In this document: positions 28,687 through 38,278 of the stretch, piece after piece
How positions within the stretch are numbered: position 1 is the first letter of the stretch
Layout of the letters: every line of letters starts with the position of its first letter
Assembly: GCA_943789465.1 (NCBI GenBank)
Contig: CALSUF010000002.1
Location: 695,952-759,951, forward strand
DNA length: 64,000 nt
From: an uncultured Flavobacteriaceae bacterium
GTDB lineage: Bacteria > Bacteroidota > Bacteroidia > Flavobacteriales > Flavobacteriaceae
Direction: 5' to 3'
Notes under the pieces: generated by a model
Databases searched by the model: none
What the model was told of the DNA's origin: nothing
What the model saw: only the letters and a program-made list of their open reading frames with translations
Made by a program: the position numbers and the translations under genes

Positions 28687-28726
28687 ACTATAAAAATTCT
28701 AAGACACTACAAGACAAAAATTGTGA

Positions 28727-30262
28727 CTACTCCCATTCAATGGTCGCAGGAGGTTTTGAACTGATATCATACACAACTCTGTTCACACCTTTGACTTTAT
28801 TAATGATATCATTTGAGGTTTTTTGTAGAAATTCATAAGGTAAATTTACCCAATCAGCAGTCATTCCGTCCGTACTTTCAACAGCTCTCAGAGCAACACA
28901 TTTTTCATAAGTACGCTCATCACCCATTACTCCAACGCTATTGACTGGAAGGAGCATTGCTCCAGCTTGCCAAACTTTGTCATATAAATCCCACTCTCTT
29001 AAACCATTAATAAAAATAGCGTCAACTTCTTGTAAAATACGAACTTTTTCGGCTGTAATATCGCCTAAAATTCGAATGGCCAGTCCTGGTCCTGGAAATG
29101 GATGACGTCCTAATAATTTAGGATCTATACCCATTGAAGCCCCTACACGTCTGACTTCATCTTTAAATAAAGCCCTTAACGGCTCTACAATGTCTAGCTT
29201 CATATAATCAGGTAATCCCCCAACATTATGATGGCTTTTTATGGTGGCACTAGGACCGCCAGTTGCAGAAACACTCTCTATCACATCAGGATAGATAGTT
29301 CCTTGTGCTAGCCATTTTACATCCTGTATCATGTTTGCCTCATCATCAAAGACTTCAATGAACACACGCCCAATTGCTTTACGCTTGAGTTCTGGATCTT
29401 CGAGACCTGCCAGAGAGTCCAAAAAGCGTGCCGAAGCATCCACTCCTTTAACATTAAGCCCCATGCCTTCATACTGAGTTAAAACACTTGAAAATTCATC
29501 TTTACGTAACAAACCGTTATTTACAAAAATACAGTAGAGGTTTTTACCAATCGCTTTGTGTAGTAAAATGGCTGCGACTGTTGAATCAACGCCACCAGAT
29601 AATCCTAAAACAACTTTATCATCTTGAATTTTAGCTTTTAAATCAGCAACCGTTTCATCTACAAAAGAATCTGGTGTCCAATCTTGTTGAAGTCCAGCGA
29701 TATTGACTAAAAAGTTTTGTAAAAGTATTTTCCCATCAGTAGAATGATAGACCTCTGGGTGAAATTGGATGGCATAAGTCGTTTCGCCCTCAATTTTGTA
29801 AGCTGCATTGACTACATCATGCGTACTCGCCAATAAAACTCCATTGGTAGGCATCTCTTTTATCGTATCACTGTGACTCATCCAAACCTGACTACCAGAG
29901 TTGATGCCTTCAAAAAATACTTCATTTTCTTTTACAAAAGATAAATTAGCCCTTCCGTACTCTCTTGTACTTGAAGGTGCTACTATGCCACCAGAAAAAT
30001 GAGCTAAATATTGAGCCCCATAACAAACTGCTAGCATAGGTTTGTGTCCTCTAATTTCTGATAAATCTGGATGCAAAGCATCCTCTCCTCTAACAGATTG
30101 AGGACTCCCTGAAAGCACTACGGCTTTGAATTCGTCTAAATTGGTTGGAATTTTATTGAAGGGGTGAATTTCACAATATATATTTAACTCCCTGACTCGG
30201 CGAGCTATAAGTTGTGTATATTGAGATCCAAAGTCGAGAATTAATACCTTATCGTGTTGCAT
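28727..30262 (-). CDS. guaA: GMP synthase (glutamine-hydrolysing)
   Basis: XMP to GMP. 511 residues from the ATG at 30262; the frame also opens at a TTG two codons upstream, not preferred. Glutaminase domain with Cys in [13 protein letters not shown] and FHPEVYHS His/Glu; ATP-pyrophosphatase PP-loop [16 protein letters not shown]-terminal dimer end [10 protein letters not shown]. Complete. A TACTTTTG box abuts the ATG but has no spaced TTG. Confidence 0.97.
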   Translation of the reverse strand: MQHDKVLILDFGSQYTQLIARRVRELNIYCEIHPFNKIPTNLDEFKAVVLSGSPQSVRGEDALHPDLSEIRGHKPMLAVCYGAQYLAHFSGGIVAPSSTREYGRANLSFVKENEVFFEGINSGSQVWMSHSDTIKEMPTNGVLLASTHDVVNAAYKIEGETTYAIQFHPEVYHSTDGKILLQNFLVNIAGLQQDWTPDSFVDETVADLKAKIQDDKVVLGLSGGVDSTVAAILLHKAIGKNLYCIFVNNGLLRKDEFSSVLTQYEGMGLNVKGVDASARFLDSLAGLEDPELKRKAIGRVFIEVFDDEANMIQDVKWLAQGTIYPDVIESVSATGGPSATIKSHHNVGGLPDYMKLDIVEPLRALFKDEVRRVGASMGIDPKLLGRHPFPGPGLAIRILGDITAEKVRILQEVDAIFINGLREWDLYDKVWQAGAMLLPVNSVGVMGDERTYEKCVALRAVESTDGMTADWVNLPYEFLQKTSNDIINKVKGVNRVVYDISSKPPATIEWE

Positions 30263-30291
30263 GGTCAAAAGTAATATTTATAAATAAAATG

Positions 30292-30321
30292 AGCCCTAAA
30301 TTTTTTAATTTTTAAAGGGCT
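30292..30321 (-). terminator. Possible terminator downstream of bshC
   Basis: AGCCCT at 30292-30297 and AGGGCT at 30316-30321 enclose an A/T-rich interval that can extend the stem. On the minus strand the hairpin is followed by a broken T-rich stretch. The stem overlaps the bshC stop codon. Weak U-tract, hence modest confidence. Confidence 0.4.
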
Positions 30322-31913
30322 AAAACATGAAATTTTTGATTTAGTGGTGCAAGCTCTGATTTTAAGTGATCCATGAATGCATCTCCATGTTCTAAATAAA
30401 ATTCTGTAAAATTAACTGTACGCTCTTGCAAACTTCCATTTGGAAACAGTTCTAAGTGAAGACTTTCTAATCGATCAACGTAATCTGTATGAGCTTTTTT
30501 TTCTGCTTTTAATAATCGTTTCTCTAAAGACTCTAAACCTTTAATCTGTTTTTTTTCTTGTGCAGACACTGCTCCTTTAAAGGATTTATCTGTCTGACTA
30601 GCAATAAGGTGTAAGTGTTTAAATTGTTGTTTTAATTGTTCCTTTTGGGGTGATAAATCAATGGGTAATTTAGATGTTTTTTTTATTTGAGATTGAATAA
30701 ATAATTGTTTGTTTTGGAATAAATCAGAAACGGAGACCCTTAATTTATCTAATTTTTGATGTTGTTTTTTGCTGATTAAAAGGACTGAGTTTCGATGCAA
30801 CAGATTCGGAAATTGGATGTGCTCCGCTTCAAAATAGGATTTAAGTTGAAGCCAATATGACAATTCGCCACCCCCACCAATATAACAAAGGTTTGGCAAA
30901 ATAGATTCTTGATACAAAGGACGCATGATAACATTTGGAGAAAAACGTTCTGGATGTAAATTTACTTCTTCCAAAATACCCACCAAATCCCAAGTTATAT
31001 CGGTATTTATGACTGAATACGTACTCTCCTTTTTTACGATACGCTCGCGTAAGTTTTCTTTGAGGTAAAACAAATTCAGCTCCCGAGGATTGACCTGAAC
31101 TTTATAAGCAGCATCTATTTTTAGTAACTCTTTATTGGTATTAGAAACACTTCTAAACGCCAATTGGCTTGTGAGTTCTGAAGTCATTTGTGGAATAAAT
31201 AACCGCTTCAAAGTTGAATCATTTCCATCTATTACAAGCAACCCTTCAGACCCAAAAAGTGTATGCACTAAATAACGTGTAGCAGAAGCTAAATCTGAAT
31301 GGTCTGCATAGGCATTCTTAACTAATTTTTTAAGAGCAATGGCATGGGTTGAATTACCCAATACATTGATAAACACCTGTATAAACTCTGTAAGACCTGA
31401 AGTAGATAATTCTCCTACAGCTCCCGAACTTTGTTGCGTCCATTGGAAACGTTTGTTTTGGAAATGAAAGTGATTAATTTCATCGAAATCATGATCTTCA
31501 GAAGCCATCCAAAATACAGGTACAAACTTATTTTTAGGGTACTTCTGTTGTAATTCTTTTGCTAAATTAATGGTTGTTATAATCTTATACAAAAAATACA
31601 ACGGCCCACCCAACAGGTTCAATTGATGTCCAGTTGTCACTGTAAAAGTGTTGTTGTCTGCTAAAGACTGAATGGCATTACTAGCCATTTTAGACGGAGA
31701 AAGTTCTCTATATTGATGTGACAGTGCAGCCACTAATACGCTTCTTTTTTCAGTATTAAATTCAGTTTGTTTTGCTTCTAATTGGGCTTTAAAATTTTCT
31801 AAAGTTGGAAACCGATGATACAGAGGTTGTAATTCCGAGCGGTTTTCTACATAATCGCAGATCAGCTTGGATACATAGGCAGTGTCTCGAAAAGAAATAC
31901 AATCAATTGGCAT
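30312..31913 (-). CDS. bshC: Bacillithiol biosynthesis cysteine-adding enzyme BshC
   Basis: 533 residues, typical family length. Characteristic blocks are TVTTGHQLNLLGGPLYFLYKI, VFWMASEDHDFDEINHF, NVIMRPLYQESILPNLCYIGGGGE (split across the core) and a C-terminal coiled coil rich in Lys. It ligates cysteine to glucosaminyl-malate. No bshA or bshB is in this window. Presence implies the cell uses bacillithiol as low-molecular-weight thiol. Confidence 0.93.
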   Translation of the reverse strand: MPIDCISFRDTAYVSKLICDYVENRSELQPLYHRFPTLENFKAQLEAKQTEFNTEKRSVLVAALSHQYRELSPSKMASNAIQSLADNNTFTVTTGHQLNLLGGPLYFLYKIITTINLAKELQQKYPKNKFVPVFWMASEDHDFDEINHFHFQNKRFQWTQQSSGAVGELSTSGLTEFIQVFINVLGNSTHAIALKKLVKNAYADHSDLASATRYLVHTLFGSEGLLVIDGNDSTLKRLFIPQMTSELTSQLAFRSVSNTNKELLKIDAAYKVQVNPRELNLFYLKENLRERIVKKESTYSVINTDITWDLVGILEEVNLHPERFSPNVIMRPLYQESILPNLCYIGGGGELSYWLQLKSYFEAEHIQFPNLLHRNSVLLISKKQHQKLDKLRVSVSDLFQNKQLFIQSQIKKTSKLPIDLSPQKEQLKQQFKHLHLIASQTDKSFKGAVSAQEKKQIKGLESLEKRLLKAEKKAHTDYVDRLESLHLELFPNGSLQERTVNFTEFYLEHGDAFMDHLKSELAPLNQKFHVLAL

Positions 31914-32019
31914 AACATTTACTTAATGGATGTAAAGATACTTTATTTCTTTTGTAGTTGGAAAGGAAAAGTTTGTGAGTAAAAACTAGGGAAACTAATC
32001 ACATAAATTAAATAGAATT

Positions 32020-32256
32020 TTACTGATGGTCGGAGATTTCAAAAACAAACAAAGTTTGTTCCTTTTTGATAGCAAAAGCACGGTATTTTTTAGAAATTCT
32101 AAACTGGTAGACACCTTTTGATTTAGGTTTACGAATTTTTAATTGAACTTTATAATATTGTTCGTCGCGTATATAATCGCATGCTTTTTTGTACTGTTTA
32201 GTTAATTGAAACTTTTTTAAATCCTTTCTAGCGTTTTCATTATCAAAAACGAGCAT
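32020..32256 (-). CDS. RelE/ParE-like toxin
   Basis: 78 residues. Small basic protein with NARKDLKKF at the N-terminus, alternating helix and strands, and a terminal VYQFRISKKYRAFAIKKEQTLFVFEISDHQ region like the core sheet of RelE/ParE toxins. The ATG overlaps the antitoxin stop (TAATG). RelE relatives cleave mRNA on ribosomes and ParE relatives poison gyrase; sequence does not decide. The pair sits between bshC and rimO. Confidence 0.65.
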   Translation of the reverse strand: MLVFDNENARKDLKKFQLTKQYKKACDYIRDEQYYKVQLKIRKPKSKGVYQFRISKKYRAFAIKKEQTLFVFEISDHQ

Positions 32257-32447
32257 TATGGAGCTGGTTTAAAAGTTGAGTTTATAGATGAAATTTCTTC
32301 CTTTGCTTTTACAGAACTTTGGATGGTTTTTGGTGACAAAGGCATTTCTTCTTGAAAGTGGTCAACAGCCCACTCTAGAAAATCTTTGATAGTTCTAAAC
32401 TCCGTTTTTGATAATTTTTCGCCGTCTTTAATTGTGATAGTAGTCAT
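32256..32447 (-). CDS. Putative antitoxin of RelE/ParE-like pair
   Basis: 63 residues, acidic in the middle, starting MTTITIKDGEKLSKTEFRTI. No DNA-binding domain was recognised. Assignment rests on position: directly upstream of and overlapping a RelE-like gene with its own promoter. The C-terminal half looks disordered, as expected for a toxin-wrapping segment. Confidence 0.55.
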   Translation of the reverse strand: MTTITIKDGEKLSKTEFRTIKDFLEWAVDHFQEEMPLSPKTIQSSVKAKEEISSINSTFKPAP

Positions 32448-32467
32448 TTTTTCAGCTATTTATAATC

Positions 32468-32498
32468 CAAATATAATAGAAAAACGAGTTTTTTACAA
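32468..32498 (-). promoter_or_regulatory. Promoter of the toxin-antitoxin pair
   Basis: On the minus strand: TTG at 32498-32496, 20-nt spacer, TATATTTG at 32475-32468. Exact Bacteroidota consensus, 20 bp upstream of the antitoxin ATG, so the pair is an independent transcription unit. Confidence 0.6.
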
Positions 32499-32517
32499 AT
32501 TTCGAATGCTCATTTTC

Positions 32518-33822
32518 TTAGGATACCACTTCTGCATACAGATCAAAATCAGCAGCTTCTGTGACTTTAACGGTTGCAAACTCTCCTGTTTTAAGGTAGG
32601 TTTTGGATGCATCTATAAGAACTTCATTATCTACATCAGGAGAATCAAATTCTGTACGTCCTACAAAGTACTCGCCTTCCTTACGGTCAATGACTACTTT
32701 AAAGGTTTTACCTATTTTTGCTTGGTTCAACTCCCATGAAATTTGAGATTGAATTTCCATGATTTCGTTGGCACGAGCCATTTTTACCTCCTCTGGCACA
32801 TCATCCTCTAAATTGAATGCATGTGTGTTTTCTTCATGTGAATACGTAAAACAACCTAAACGTTCAAAACGCATGGCTTCTACCCAAACTTTTAGAGTTT
32901 GGTAATCCTCTTCCGTTTCACCAGGATAGCCAACAATCAACGTTGTTCTAATGGTCATTTCAGGAACAGCTGCTCTAAATTCTTTGAGAAGTTTGGTTGT
33001 TTTTTCTTGAGTGGTTCCACGGCGCATACTTTTCAGAATTTTATCTGAAATATGTTGTAGTGGAATATCGAGGTAATTACAAATCTTTGGCTCACGTTTC
33101 ATCACATCCAAGACGTCCATAGGAAATCCTGTTGGAAAGGCATAATGCAAACGAATCCATTCAATACCCTCTACCTTGACCAGCGCCTCTAAAAGCTCTG
33201 CTAGGTTTCGTTTCTTATATAAATCTAATCCGTAATAGGTCAAATCCTGAGCAATCAACACTAATTCTTTAACGCCGTTAGCAGCTAATTTCTCAGCTTC
33301 AATGACCAAATTTTCAATAGGTGTTGACTTGTGTTTTCCTCGCATCAACGGAATGGCACAAAAACTACATGGGCGGTCACAGCCTTCTGCTATTTTTAAA
33401 TAAGCATAATTTTTTGGTGTCGTTGTTAAACGTTCTCCTATCAATTCGTGCTTATAATCAGCTCCTAATGCATTGAGCAATTGTGGCAATTCAGTGGTTC
33501 CAAAATACTGATCGACATTAGAAATTTCTTTCTGCAAATCTGGCTTGTAACGCTCACTCAAACATCCTGTTACAAAGACTTTATCAACATCGCCGTCTTC
33601 TTTTTTCTGCATGTAATCTAAGATCGTATTGACACTTTCTTCTTTTGCGTTATTGATAAATCCACAGGTATTAATCACCACAATATTACCTTCTTCTTCG
33701 TGGACTACTTCTTTTCCACTAGCTTTGAGTTGCCCCATTAAGACCTCACTATCATAGACGTTTTTACTACATCCTAAAGTGATGACATTAATTTTATTTT
33801 TTTTTAGTGTTTTAGTTCTCAT
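32518..33822 (-). CDS. rimO: Ribosomal protein S12 methylthiotransferase
   Basis: 434-residue radical SAM enzyme that methylthiolates Asp in S12. N-terminal UPF0004 Cys ligands in TLGCSKNVYDSE, INTCGFINNAKEES and VTGCLSERY; radical SAM C-x3-C-x2-C in EGCDRPCSFCAIPLMRGKHKS; C-terminal TRAM domain. The GCSKN form favours RimO over MiaB. It follows ftsY by 23 bp. Confidence 0.95.
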   Translation of the reverse strand: MRTKTLKKNKINVITLGCSKNVYDSEVLMGQLKASGKEVVHEEEGNIVVINTCGFINNAKEESVNTILDYMQKKEDGDVDKVFVTGCLSERYKPDLQKEISNVDQYFGTTELPQLLNALGADYKHELIGERLTTTPKNYAYLKIAEGCDRPCSFCAIPLMRGKHKSTPIENLVIEAEKLAANGVKELVLIAQDLTYYGLDLYKKRNLAELLEALVKVEGIEWIRLHYAFPTGFPMDVLDVMKREPKICNYLDIPLQHISDKILKSMRRGTTQEKTTKLLKEFRAAVPEMTIRTTLIVGYPGETEEDYQTLKVWVEAMRFERLGCFTYSHEENTHAFNLEDDVPEEVKMARANEIMEIQSQISWELNQAKIGKTFKVVIDRKEGEYFVGRTEFDSPDVDNEVLIDASKTYLKTGEFATVKVTEAADFDLYAEVVS

Positions 33823-33845
33823 GAAGCAATATTAAATAGTGTGAT

Positions 33846-34799
33846 TTATTTGAAAAAGGAATCCACAAATTCAAATTTATTAAAAACTTGAAGGTCTTCA
33901 ACACCTTCTCCAACTCCAATATATCTAACAGGAATCTGAAACTCGTCGCTAATTCCAATAACTACACCACCTTTAGCAGTTCCATCTAGTTTGGTAATCG
34001 CTAAGGCTGTTACTTCAGTAGCAGCGGTAAACTGTTTGGCTTGTTCAAAGGCATTTTGACCTGTAGAGCCATCGAGTACCAACAAGACTTCGTGAGGGGA
34101 ATGGTCTACTACTTTTTGCATAACGCGTTTGACTTTCGTTAATTCATTCATCAAATTGACTTTATTATGTAAGCGACCAGCTGTATCAATAATCACCACA
34201 TCGGCATTAGAAGTTACTGCGCTTTGTAAAGTATCAAATGCTACAGAAGCAGGATCGCTTCCCATAGATTGTTTAATGATTGGAACGCCTACACGATCAG
34301 CCCAAACTTGTAGTTGATCAATGGCAGCGGCTCTAAAAGTGTCGGCAGCGCCTAAAACTACATTTAAGCCTTGTTTTTTAAGTTGATAGGCAAGTTTACC
34401 AATGGTCGTTGTTTTACCAGCACCATTCACTCCTACTACCATAATCACATATGGTTTTTGAGTTTGTGGAATAGAAAATTCAGTTTCTTCTCCAGAATTT
34501 GTTTCTGATAATAAACCAGCGATTTCTTCTCTTAAAATGAGATTTAAGGCATCGGTCCCAACATATTTATCTTTAGAAACACGGACCTCAATACGGTCAA
34601 TTATTTTTAAAGTTGTATTCACCCCTACATCACTAGTAACAAGAATCTCTTCTAAGTTATCTAATACATCTGCATCAACTTTGGATTTTCCAACTACGAC
34701 TTGACTAAGCTTATCAAAGAAAGTGGTTTTAGATTTCTCTAACCCCTTATCAAGCGTGGCTTTTTTATCGGAAGAAAATATGTTTTTAAAAAAACTCAT
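33846..34799 (-). CDS. ftsY: Signal recognition particle receptor FtsY
   Basis: 317-residue SRP GTPase. N-domain helices (about 10-95), then G-motifs VVGVNGAGKTTTIGKLA, DTFRAAAIDQL, VIIDTAGRLHNK and AITKLDGTAKGG, ending with GVGEGVEDLQVFN. It lacks the long acidic A-domain of E. coli FtsY. It is separated from the ribosomal-protein genes by a terminator, so probably has its own promoter (a TATTTTTG box is at 34829-34822, without a good TTG). Confidence 0.95.
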   Translation of the reverse strand: MSFFKNIFSSDKKATLDKGLEKSKTTFFDKLSQVVVGKSKVDADVLDNLEEILVTSDVGVNTTLKIIDRIEVRVSKDKYVGTDALNLILREEIAGLLSETNSGEETEFSIPQTQKPYVIMVVGVNGAGKTTTIGKLAYQLKKQGLNVVLGAADTFRAAAIDQLQVWADRVGVPIIKQSMGSDPASVAFDTLQSAVTSNADVVIIDTAGRLHNKVNLMNELTKVKRVMQKVVDHSPHEVLLVLDGSTGQNAFEQAKQFTAATEVTALAITKLDGTAKGGVVIGISDEFQIPVRYIGVGEGVEDLQVFNKFEFVDSFFK

Positions 34800-34856
34800 A
34801 AGTCAACTATTTATCTATTTACAAAAATAGCATTAAATGTGAGGAAACTAAAAAAT

Positions 34857-34885
34857 AAAAGCCGCTTTATGGAAAAGCAGCTTTT
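34857..34885 (-). terminator. Intrinsic terminator after the L28-L33-DUF4295 operon
   Basis: On the minus strand AAAAGCTGCTTT and AAAGCGGCTTTT pair with one U-G wobble, followed by ATTTTTTAG. It lies between DUF4295 and ftsY. The plus strand has a C-A mismatch in the stem, so it is directional. Confidence 0.75.
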
Positions 34886-34908
34886 AAAGGGATATTGTAG
34901 AAATACTT

Positions 34909-35061
34909 TTATTTCTTACTTAAGAACTCATTTACTTTATCAGGAGCCATGATAGACTCAACAAATGTGTAAGCTCCAGATTTTGGTGACTTAACCATTT
35001 TGATCGCTTTCGTTAAACGTTTAGATCCTGTTTGTAATGATGCTACTGATTTCTTTGCCAT
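34909..35061 (-). CDS. DUF4295 family small basic protein
   Basis: 50 residues, ATG at 35061, beginning MAKKSVASLQTGSKRLTKAI and ending APDKVNEFLSKK. A very basic Bacteroidota-specific protein regularly found next to rpmB and rpmG, as here, which suggests a ribosome-associated role. Function is not established. Too short for usual ORF cut-offs. Confidence 0.88.
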   Translation of the reverse strand: MAKKSVASLQTGSKRLTKAIKMVKSPKSGAYTFVESIMAPDKVNEFLSKK

Positions 35062-35110
35062 GATTCAAATGTGTTACATTTGAAATTTTACTTTTGTAAA
35101 ATTTCTAAAA

Positions 35111-35293
35111 TTATTTAATTTCTTTATGAACCGTCATTTTTTTAAGGATGGGATTAAATTTCTTAATCTCCATACGATCCGGTGTATTCTTTTTGTTCTT
35201 GGTTGTAATATACCTAGAAGTTCCTGGTTTTCCAGACTCCTTGTGCTCTGTGCACTCTAATATTACTTGAACTCTATTTCCTCTTTTTGCCAT
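35111..35293 (-). CDS. rpmG: 50S ribosomal protein L33
   Basis: 60 residues beginning [20 protein letters not shown] with [19 protein letters not shown] in the middle. It has no CxxC zinc pairs, so it is the zinc-independent form. Between L28 and DUF4295 in one operon. Confidence 0.96.
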   Translation of the reverse strand: MAKRGNRVQVILECTEHKESGKPGTSRYITTKNKKNTPDRMEIKKFNPILKKMTVHKEIK

Positions 35294-35316
35294 TTTACAG
35301 TGCTTTTAACGTTGGT

Positions 35317-35553
35317 TTATTTTAAAAAACCTTTAGACTTTGCTTCTTTGATTGCTGCATGAATACCAATTTTATTGATAGTTTTCAAGGCTGCAGTAGA
35401 AACCTTTAGTGTTACCCAGCTATCTTCTTCTGGGATGTAAAAACGCTTTTTGATTAAATTTACATTAAATCTACGTCTAGTTCTATTCAAGGCGTGAGAA
35501 ACGTTGTTTCCAAACATTGCTCTTTTACCTGTAAGTTCACAAATTCTTGACAT
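35317..35553 (-). CDS. rpmB: 50S ribosomal protein L28
   Basis: 78 residues, [20 protein letters not shown] start and [21 protein letters not shown] core, as in bacterial L28. First gene of the operon, with a consensus promoter about 40 bp upstream. Confidence 0.96.
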   Translation of the reverse strand: MSRICELTGKRAMFGNNVSHALNRTRRRFNVNLIKKRFYIPEEDSWVTLKVSTAALKTINKIGIHAAIKEAKSKGFLK

Positions 35554-35595
35554 TTTTTCTTAACTTTAGTTGTTCTGTTGTTTCAAAACGAGGTG

Positions 35596-35625
35596 CAAAA
35601 ATACGAATTCTTTAGAAGTACACAA
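35596..35625 (-). promoter_or_regulatory. Promoter of the rpmB-rpmG-DUF4295 operon
   Basis: On the minus strand: TTG at 35625-35623, 19-nt spacer, TATTTTTG at 35603-35596. Exact consensus in the gap between cinA and rpmB. Confidence 0.65.
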
Positions 35626-35633
35626 ACTTTATT

Positions 35634-36884
35634 TTAGCATTTTTTAAAAATTTCTTTCTGAAACAAAGTGAAGGCCATAGTGACCGCTTTTTGAACAACT
35701 CTAAGTCGTTGTTTTCCAAAGTTAAACTCTTGTGAAAACACACCTTCTGGGGTTGCAATTGCAATACAAACAGTTCCAATTTCTGCATCCGAATCGCCTT
35801 TAGAAGGACCTGCATTGCCTGTTGTTGCAATTCCATAGTCCGAATTGAATACTTTTTTCACGTTTTGAGCCATCGCTTCCGCAACTTGAAAGCTAACCAC
35901 TGAGTGATCTGAAATTAATTTGGGTGCTACTTTTAAAACTCCTGTTTTAATTTCTGTAGCATATGCCACAATACCTCCTTTGAAATAAGCAGAGGCTCCG
36001 TCATAAGCAGTAATATTTTCTGCTATTTTACCACCTGTACAGCTTTCAGCAACTGCCAAAGATTTTCCTAGTTTAACTAATTGGTTACCAATAATTTGCT
36101 CTATTGAAGATTGTTCTTCAAACCCCACAAAAATATCATTAATTAACGGCAGTAAAGTTTCAATTTGCAAATTAACACCATCAATAACAGCTGCTTTATC
36201 AAAGCCTCTCGATGATAAACGCAACCGCACGCGCCCTAAATTTGGCAAATATGCTAGTTTTATAATATCTGGCAAAGCAGCTTCCCAGTCCTTGATCCGC
36301 TCCGCAATCACACTCTCCCCTAACCCGTAAGTCAAAAGAGTTTTGTGCAAGATATAAGGACATTCAAATTTTTCTGAGATTCTAGGCAAAACCTCATCAT
36401 TCATTAGACCTTTCATTTCATAGGGAACTCCAGGCAAAGAAATAAAAATAGTATCGTTTTTTTCAATCCACATTCCGGGAGCACTCCCCGACTTGTTCAT
36501 TAGGGCCGTTGCTTTGGATAGCACGAGTGATTGATCGATATTAACCTGCAACAACGGCTGTTTCACAAAATGTTTCCACAAGTGTTTTATGTTGTTAAGA
36601 ACAGCTTCGTCATACACTAAAGTGTCCTCAAAATACTGAGCCAGCGTTTTTTTGGTGATATCATCTTTCGTGGGACCAAGTCCTCCTGTAATGATGACAA
36701 TATCAACATTTGACTCGGCAGCTTCAAATGCTTTTAAAATATGTGTTTTATCGTCTTGGACGGATGTAATTTGATAGACTGAAACCCCTATGTTGTTTAG
36801 TTCTTTTGCTATAAACGCAGAATTTGTGTCTACAATTTGGCCAATTAAAATTTCATCTCCAATCGTGATTATTTCTGCTTTCAT
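35634..36884 (-). CDS. cinA: CinA-like protein (nicotinamide-nucleotide amidohydrolase)
   Basis: 416 residues with two domains: an N-terminal molybdopterin-binding-like fold (AEIITIGDEILIGQIVDTNS, IITGGLGPTKDDITKKTLA) and a C-terminal PncC domain (LAVAESCTGGKIAENIT, YGIATTGNAGPS). PncC deamidates NMN; the N-terminal domain has ADP-ribose pyrophosphatase activity in some homologues. Last gene of an E2-exonuclease-FAH-cinA operon with almost no spacing. Confidence 0.93.
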   Translation of the reverse strand: MKAEIITIGDEILIGQIVDTNSAFIAKELNNIGVSVYQITSVQDDKTHILKAFEAAESNVDIVIITGGLGPTKDDITKKTLAQYFEDTLVYDEAVLNNIKHLWKHFVKQPLLQVNIDQSLVLSKATALMNKSGSAPGMWIEKNDTIFISLPGVPYEMKGLMNDEVLPRISEKFECPYILHKTLLTYGLGESVIAERIKDWEAALPDIIKLAYLPNLGRVRLRLSSRGFDKAAVIDGVNLQIETLLPLINDIFVGFEEQSSIEQIIGNQLVKLGKSLAVAESCTGGKIAENITAYDGASAYFKGGIVAYATEIKTGVLKVAPKLISDHSVVSFQVAEAMAQNVKKVFNSDYGIATTGNAGPSKGDSDAEIGTVCIAIATPEGVFSQEFNFGKQRLRVVQKAVTMAFTLFQKEIFKKC

Positions 36885-36887
36885 ATA

Positions 36888-37499
36888 TTATTTAACTTTA
36901 ATTGAAAAGAATTCTTCTTCCCCAATAAATCCCTTTAAAGAATCATCGGGTTTAACAGAGCTCACACCAGATGGGGTACCTGTAAAAATAATATCTCCTA
37001 TTTTTAAAGTAAAAAACTGAGATACATATGCTATGATATCATCAATGTTCCACAACATATCTTGTGTTGAAGATGACTGTACAATTTGATTGTTTTTGTG
37101 AAGACTGAACGAAAGGTCATTGAGGTTTTCGAAATTTGATTTTGACACCCATTTTCCAACAACTGCAGATCCGTCAAATGCTTTTGCTTTTTCCCAAGGT
37201 AACCCTTTTTCTTTGAGGTTCTTCTGAAGGTCACGGGCTGTAAAATCAATTCCTAAACCTATTTGATCGTAGTATTTATGAGCGAATTTTGTGTCGATAT
37301 GTTTTCCTACACGATTAATTTTCACCAATACCTCAACCTCATGATGTACCTCATTAGAAAAATCAGGAATAAAAAAAGGTTGTTTTTTTAAGAGGATTGC
37401 TGTATCAGGTTTCAAAAATATAACCGGTTCTTTTGGTTTTTCATTTTTGAGTTCTGAAATGTGTTGCGCATAATTACGCCCAATACAAATGAGCTTCAT
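36888..37499 (-). CDS. Fumarylacetoacetate hydrolase family protein
   Basis: 203-residue FAH-fold enzyme: MKLICIGRNYAQHISEL start, VHHEVEVLVKINRVGKHI (metal-binding H-x-E-x-E variant), GIDFTARDLQ and GDIIFTGTPSGVSSVKPGD-like end (VSSVKPDDSL). Family members hydrolyse or decarboxylate acylpyruvates; substrate unknown. Directly abuts the exonuclease gene. Confidence 0.88.
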   Translation of the reverse strand: MKLICIGRNYAQHISELKNEKPKEPVIFLKPDTAILLKKQPFFIPDFSNEVHHEVEVLVKINRVGKHIDTKFAHKYYDQIGLGIDFTARDLQKNLKEKGLPWEKAKAFDGSAVVGKWVSKSNFENLNDLSFSLHKNNQIVQSSSTQDMLWNIDDIIAYVSQFFTLKIGDIIFTGTPSGVSSVKPDDSLKGFIGEEEFFSIKVK

Positions 37500-38276
37500 T
37501 TATTGTAGTTTGTTGTTGAATGCACGCAGCTTGATAGCCGTCAAAACCTTTTTTGTATAAAGCGGAAAATCTGCTGAAAGTAACCATCCAAAATACCCAG
37601 GTTCCTTTTCGAGAATTTCGGTCACTTTTTTGCCTTTATGTTTTCCAAAAGAAAAACACTCATCTCCTTCTTTGTCATAAGCAATAAATCCTGCGAAATC
37701 GGCGAGTTTTTTACGAGAGCTAAAATCCGCTAAAAAAGTAGTGTCATTTTCTAAATTTTCATAGCGATCTAATTGTGCTTTTAAAACCTCGTAAGTCGCC
37801 ATCGTGTCAGCTTCAGCACTGTGAGCATCTTCTAAACTTTTATCACAATAAAACTTAAACGCAGCGGTTAATGTACGTTGTTCCATTTTATGAAAAATAG
37901 TTTGCACATCTACAGATTGACGGTTTTTCATATCAAAATCCACATCTGCTCTTAGCATTTCTTCTGCTAATAACGGAATGTCAAAACGGTTGGAGTTAAA
38001 ACCACCTAAGTCAGCATCTTTAATCCAAGAATTAATTTCTTTTGCTAGTTCCTTAAATGTAGGTTCATTAGCCACCTTTTCATTGGTGATGCCATGTACG
38101 GCTACAACTACTGGAGGAATTGGTATTTCTGGATTTACAAGCCAAGTTTTCTTTTCTTCAGTTCCATTTGGGTTTACTTTTAAGATAGAAATTTCTACAA
38201 TTCGGTCTTTAGTTATATTGATTCCTGTCGTTTCTAAATCAAAAAAACAAATGGGTTTATTGAGGTTTAATTGCAT
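37500..38276 (-). CDS. 3'-5' exonuclease, DnaQ/ExoX-like
   Basis: 258 residues. DEDDh exonuclease: Asp/Glu in CFFDLETTGINITKDRIVEI, second Asp in FNSNRFDIPLLAEEM, and HSAEADTMATYEVLKA near residue 160. A C-terminal module (FSFGKHKGKKVTEILEKEP, YFGWLL) matches the small domain found in ExoX-type exonucleases. It likely trims DNA ends in repair or is a proofreading-like subunit. In the operon with E2 and cinA. Confidence 0.88.
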   Translation of the reverse strand: MQLNLNKPICFFDLETTGINITKDRIVEISILKVNPNGTEEKKTWLVNPEIPIPPVVVAVHGITNEKVANEPTFKELAKEINSWIKDADLGGFNSNRFDIPLLAEEMLRADVDFDMKNRQSVDVQTIFHKMEQRTLTAAFKFYCDKSLEDAHSAEADTMATYEVLKAQLDRYENLENDTTFLADFSSRKKLADFAGFIAYDKEGDECFSFGKHKGKKVTEILEKEPGYFGWLLSADFPLYTKKVLTAIKLRAFNNKLQ

Positions 38277-38278
38277 AA

